Shown in pieces: positions 6,371-8,557 of a stretch of 8,557 nucleotides of DNA. The position numbers and the translations under genes were made by a program. The number at the start of each line of letters is the position of its first letter. Position 1 is the stretch's first letter. The stretch comes from Chitinophagaceae bacterium (GTDB lineage: Bacteria > Bacteroidota > Bacteroidia > Chitinophagales > Chitinophagaceae), in NCBI GenBank assembly GCA_020853515.1, contig JADYYU010000042.1, positions 1-8,557 on the forward strand, given 5' to 3'. The notes beneath the pieces are model-generated. The model was not told the DNA's origin and searched no databases. It worked only from the letters and a program-made list of their open reading frames with translations.

Positions 6371-7072
6371 TTAAAAGTTAGAAGGTACGATCATTTTTTT
6401 ATCTGCCACCTCAGCTTCCTGACATGCTTTCAACGCATTGTGTTCGAGCACCTGCACTGTTTTATTTTTTTCCATATCAGTAACCTCAAATTTTGTCTTC
6501 ACCACTTTTTCACAGTCTGCAGCACTGCGCGACTCGGCGAGTATATAAGCCGCATGAATACCGTTATCATCCCAACTTTCCACGATATCCTTTTCATTGG
6601 GAGCCACACTTAACGCATCTTTTTCACAGTTACTGCTATGTAATATTTCATCAGTAGAAGGCTGACCATATTTCGTTTTAAAAGCCTCGACAAACTGTGG
6701 TTCGGAAACTACAAAATGATAAAGCACTTCATTATAAAATTCCAATATAATTTTTGGCGACGGATACTGGTCCATGATAGCATAATTATAAATTACAAAT
6801 ACCCGATGCTCAGGCAAAAGTGGATTAACCGCATCTGAACATTTGTTTAACGGCTTCACATATTCAACAATGAATTTATTAAAATTGGCATCATCTGCCG
6901 ATGAATAACTATGTAGCTGTTTAATTTTCCTTTTTGATTTAGCAGCAACTTCTTCAATCAGCGAAACGCTTGTTTCTCCAACCTTCAGTTCACCAATACC
7001 CTTAAATTTCGGATCCTGAGCAGAACCTATCATACTGCCCGAAAACAAAAAAATGATAACCAACGCTTTCAT
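6371..7072 (-). CDS. Small exported four-cysteine protein, function unknown
   Basis: The 233-residue product begins with MKALVIIFLFSGSMIGSAQD, a good Sec signal peptide likely cut near residue 18. I do not recognise the mature protein. It contains exactly four cysteines after the signal (78, 149, 187, 217), which would suit two disulfides in the periplasm. It also has a mixed strand/helix pattern, a charged, lysine-rich segment at 43-51 (AAKSKRKIK) and a Glu/Lys-rich C-terminal third. The ATG at 7070-7072 is used; a TTG six bases upstream (7076-7078) would only add Met-His. The gene sits between the two caspase-like genes. It converges with copy A (41 bases between stops) and diverges from copy B (176 bases between starts). 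Position makes it a candidate partner of the peptidases, but nothing in its sequence proves this. Confidence 0.68.
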   Translation of the reverse strand: MKALVIIFLFSGSMIGSAQDPKFKGIGELKVGETSVSLIEEVAAKSKRKIKQLHSYSSADDANFNKFIVEYVKPLNKCSDAVNPLLPEHRVFVIYNYAIMDQYPSPKIILEFYNEVLYHFVVSEPQFVEAFKTKYGQPSTDEILHSSNCEKDALSVAPNEKDIVESWDDNGIHAAYILAESRSAADCEKVVKTKFEVTDMEKNKTVQVLEHNALKACQEAEVADKKMIVPSNF

Positions 7073-7221
7073 GTGCAAATAATTTTAAGTGAGTAAATAA
7101 ATAATTTTACTTAAGAACCGGTACAAAGTTCCGTCTGATTGTAGCGGTATCATTATACAATTTGCATAATAAGTTACACACTTAGGGCACTTGCAGCGAT
7201 AGCATTATTCCAAACCATTCC

Positions 7222-7230
7222 TTATATTTA
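7222..7230 (+). promoter_or_regulatory. TTATATTTA motif before the second caspase-like gene
   Basis: This is the same nine bases as at 4961-4969, here 18 bases before the ATG at 7249, and close to the Bacteroidota -7 consensus. No properly spaced -33 TTG is seen; the TTG at 7191-7193 is about ten bases too far. The flanking DNA is less AT-rich than at copy A, which makes the match somewhat more meaningful. Confidence 0.33.
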
Positions 7231-7248
7231 TACGCTCAAACCGGCAAT

Positions 7249-8557
7249 ATGAAAATACTTTTACCCTTCCTGTGCTGTCTACTTTACACACTGACAGCGG
7301 CCACACAAACTGTTTATCACCTACACTACAATCAACAAATTGAAAATGAAACGGTGCCTACCTACGCGCTCTATTTTCAGCATGAAGACGGAAGTGGCTT
7401 CCTTCGCACCCGCTACACAGACCCTGTTTCAAAAGCCGATATGCTGCTTGAAATGAGTCTGGCAGAAGAGGGCATTACGGATACTAATCAAAAGGCAGAC
7501 AGTACTAAAATGTATATCAGGGCCCTCAACCCGGAACTGATTCTGGGTAATGCCAAGGCAGTTAGGAATACACCGGTTTTCCTTTTTGAATTAAATAAAA
7601 ATTCAAATGAAATGGAAATGCGCGCTCTGGTTTACGAAAATGAAAAAGGCGAGAAAATTGTTGATGAAAAAGCGAGCTTGAATGTTGCTTACGTTAACGA
7701 ATCAAATTTAACCAAAGAACTATTTGCAAATTACTTTCAGGAAGGCGACGACTTTCTGGAAAATTACTTCAGTCCCAATTCGAAAGATATCAGTGCAGCA
7801 GAAAAAAATATTACAATGCACATGCTGATTGTTGCGGACACACTGGAGAAAAACATCGGGCGGTCGTGTGCTTTTGACATGCGAAGGGTCATGCAAATGT
7901 TTGCCTATATCGCAGCCTATATCGGATGCAAAACCAATATCCGGATTGTTGCCGGTAAAGAGTATGGTAAACGCAGCGTGGTATCAGAACTAAAACTGCT
8001 CAAAGCAGGCAGTAATGATATTATCGTTTTTTATTACACAGGTCATGGTTATCGCAAAGCTGAAGATACACGCCGCTATCCGTATCTGGATCTGCGCAGC
8101 AAACCCGATGATGACTATCTCAGGGAAACGCTGAACATGGAAGACATCTACAAACAGATCAAGCAGAAAGGCGCCCGGACAAATCTTGTGCTGAGCGATT
8201 GCTGCAATACCTATGTTGGTGCCACAAATGCAACAGGCAGCAAACCGATCAAGAAAAAAAGCATCGTGCCGGAATTAAACAGCCAGTTTGTTAGGAGCCT
8301 TTTTCTGAATAAAATCTCAGTGCTGGCTACGGCAGCAGACAGCACCCAAAAAGCTTCCGGCAACCCTTCCTTTGGCGGCTTCTTTTCGTATTTTCTCAAA
8401 ACATCCGTCGAAAACAGTTGCTCAAAAAATGTGTTTGCCAATAAAACACGCGAAAGCGGCACGGCACCCACCTGGTATGATATTCTGAATCAGGCCCAGC
8501 AACTCACTTACAACAAATCGCGTCTCACCTATTGCGACAAACCCTATATTCCCGAAA
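7249..8557 (+). CDS. Exported caspase-like cysteine peptidase, copy B (3' end cut by window)
   Basis: The frame is open from ATG 7249 to the window edge, giving 436 residues. Copy A ends 14 residues after the matching point (TYCDKPYI-x-E), so only a short tail is probably missing. Residues 1-20 form a signal peptide (MKILLPFLCCLLYTLTAAT). The architecture repeats copy A: an unrecognised N-terminal region (about 21-190) with the shared block GFLRTRYTDP (51-60), then SCAFD (206-210), NDIIVFYYTGHGY (256-268) with His266, NLVLSDCCNTYVG (312-324) with catalytic Cys319, a KKK linker (335-337), VLATAADSTQ and FGGFFSYFL. Counting by hand across the His-to-Cys block (copy A 254-322, copy B 256-324), 54 of 69 residues are identical. 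This marks an established duplication rather than a recent exact copy. All catalytic residues are intact in both. Confidence 0.86.
   Translation, partial: MKILLPFLCCLLYTLTAATQTVYHLHYNQQIENETVPTYALYFQHEDGSGFLRTRYTDPVSKADMLLEMSLAEEGITDTNQKADSTKMYIRALNPELILGNAKAVRNTPVFLFELNKNSNEMEMRALVYENEKGEKIVDEKASLNVAYVNESNLTKELFANYFQEGDDFLENYFSPNSKDISAAEKNITMHMLIVADTLEKNIGRSCAFDMRRVMQMFAYIAAYIGCKTNIRIVAGKEYGKRSVVSELKLLKAGSNDIIVFYYTGHGYRKAEDTRRYPYLDLRSKPDDDYLRETLNMEDIYKQIKQKGARTNLVLSDCCNTYVGATNATGSKPIKKKSIVPELNSQFVRSLFLNKISVLATAADSTQKASGNPSFGGFFSYFLKTSVENSCSKNVFANKTRESGTAPTWYDILNQAQQLTYNKSRLTYCDKPYIPE

Noticed and set aside
7086..7112. Imperfect inverted repeat (TAAGT...ACTTA) between the divergent genes
   Set aside because: It is AT-only with a three-base bulge, which is easily produced by chance in this AT-rich spacer.
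8211..8471. 86-residue minus-strand open frame
   Set aside because: It lies wholly inside the second caspase-like gene, opposite its conserved catalytic and p10-like segments, and has no independent support.

Overview
The window looks like chromosomal DNA from a Bacteroidota bacterium, most likely of the Chitinophagales/Chitinophagaceae type. The reasons are a Por secretion (T9SS) sorting-domain tail at the left edge, TAnnTTTG-like -7 promoter elements, few Shine-Dalgarno sequences, moderate to low GC, and a DUF937 plus OmpA domain pairing that I recall from this group. The lineage is an inference from these features; there is no marker gene that fixes the genus. No tRNA, rRNA, CRISPR array or insertion sequence is visible, and no gene-free stretch reaches 300 bases.

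Left part (1-2248): the last 32 residues of a T9SS-exported protein (+), then on the minus strand a small outer-membrane beta-barrel protein, and an OmpA-type envelope gene that is broken in two. The upstream piece carries a DUF937 domain. The downstream piece carries the membrane helix and peptidoglycan-binding OmpA domain in the neighbouring frame. A single missing base would explain the split.

Middle (2429-4847): housekeeping genes. A tRNA-dihydrouridine synthase (dus) is followed by a SlyD-like FKBP prolyl isomerase on the plus strand. They converge on a minus-strand metallo-beta-lactamase-fold hydrolase, with a hairpin terminator between. The dus and hydrolase genes have -7 elements almost touching their start codons, which suggests leaderless or very short-leader mRNAs.

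Right part (4989-8557): the most interesting region. Two paralogous exported caspase-like cysteine peptidases (metacaspase-type His and Asp-Cys-Cys motifs) flank a minus-strand gene for a small exported four-cysteine protein of unknown function. Both peptidases share an N-terminal region of about 170 residues that I do not recognise. They also share a lysine-rich linker just after the catalytic cysteine and a common TTATATTTA motif 18-19 bases before the start codon. The second copy runs off the right edge, probably only a few codons before its stop. A working picture is a duplicated envelope protease with a possible partner (substrate, inhibitor or activator) between the copies; the partnership rests on position only.
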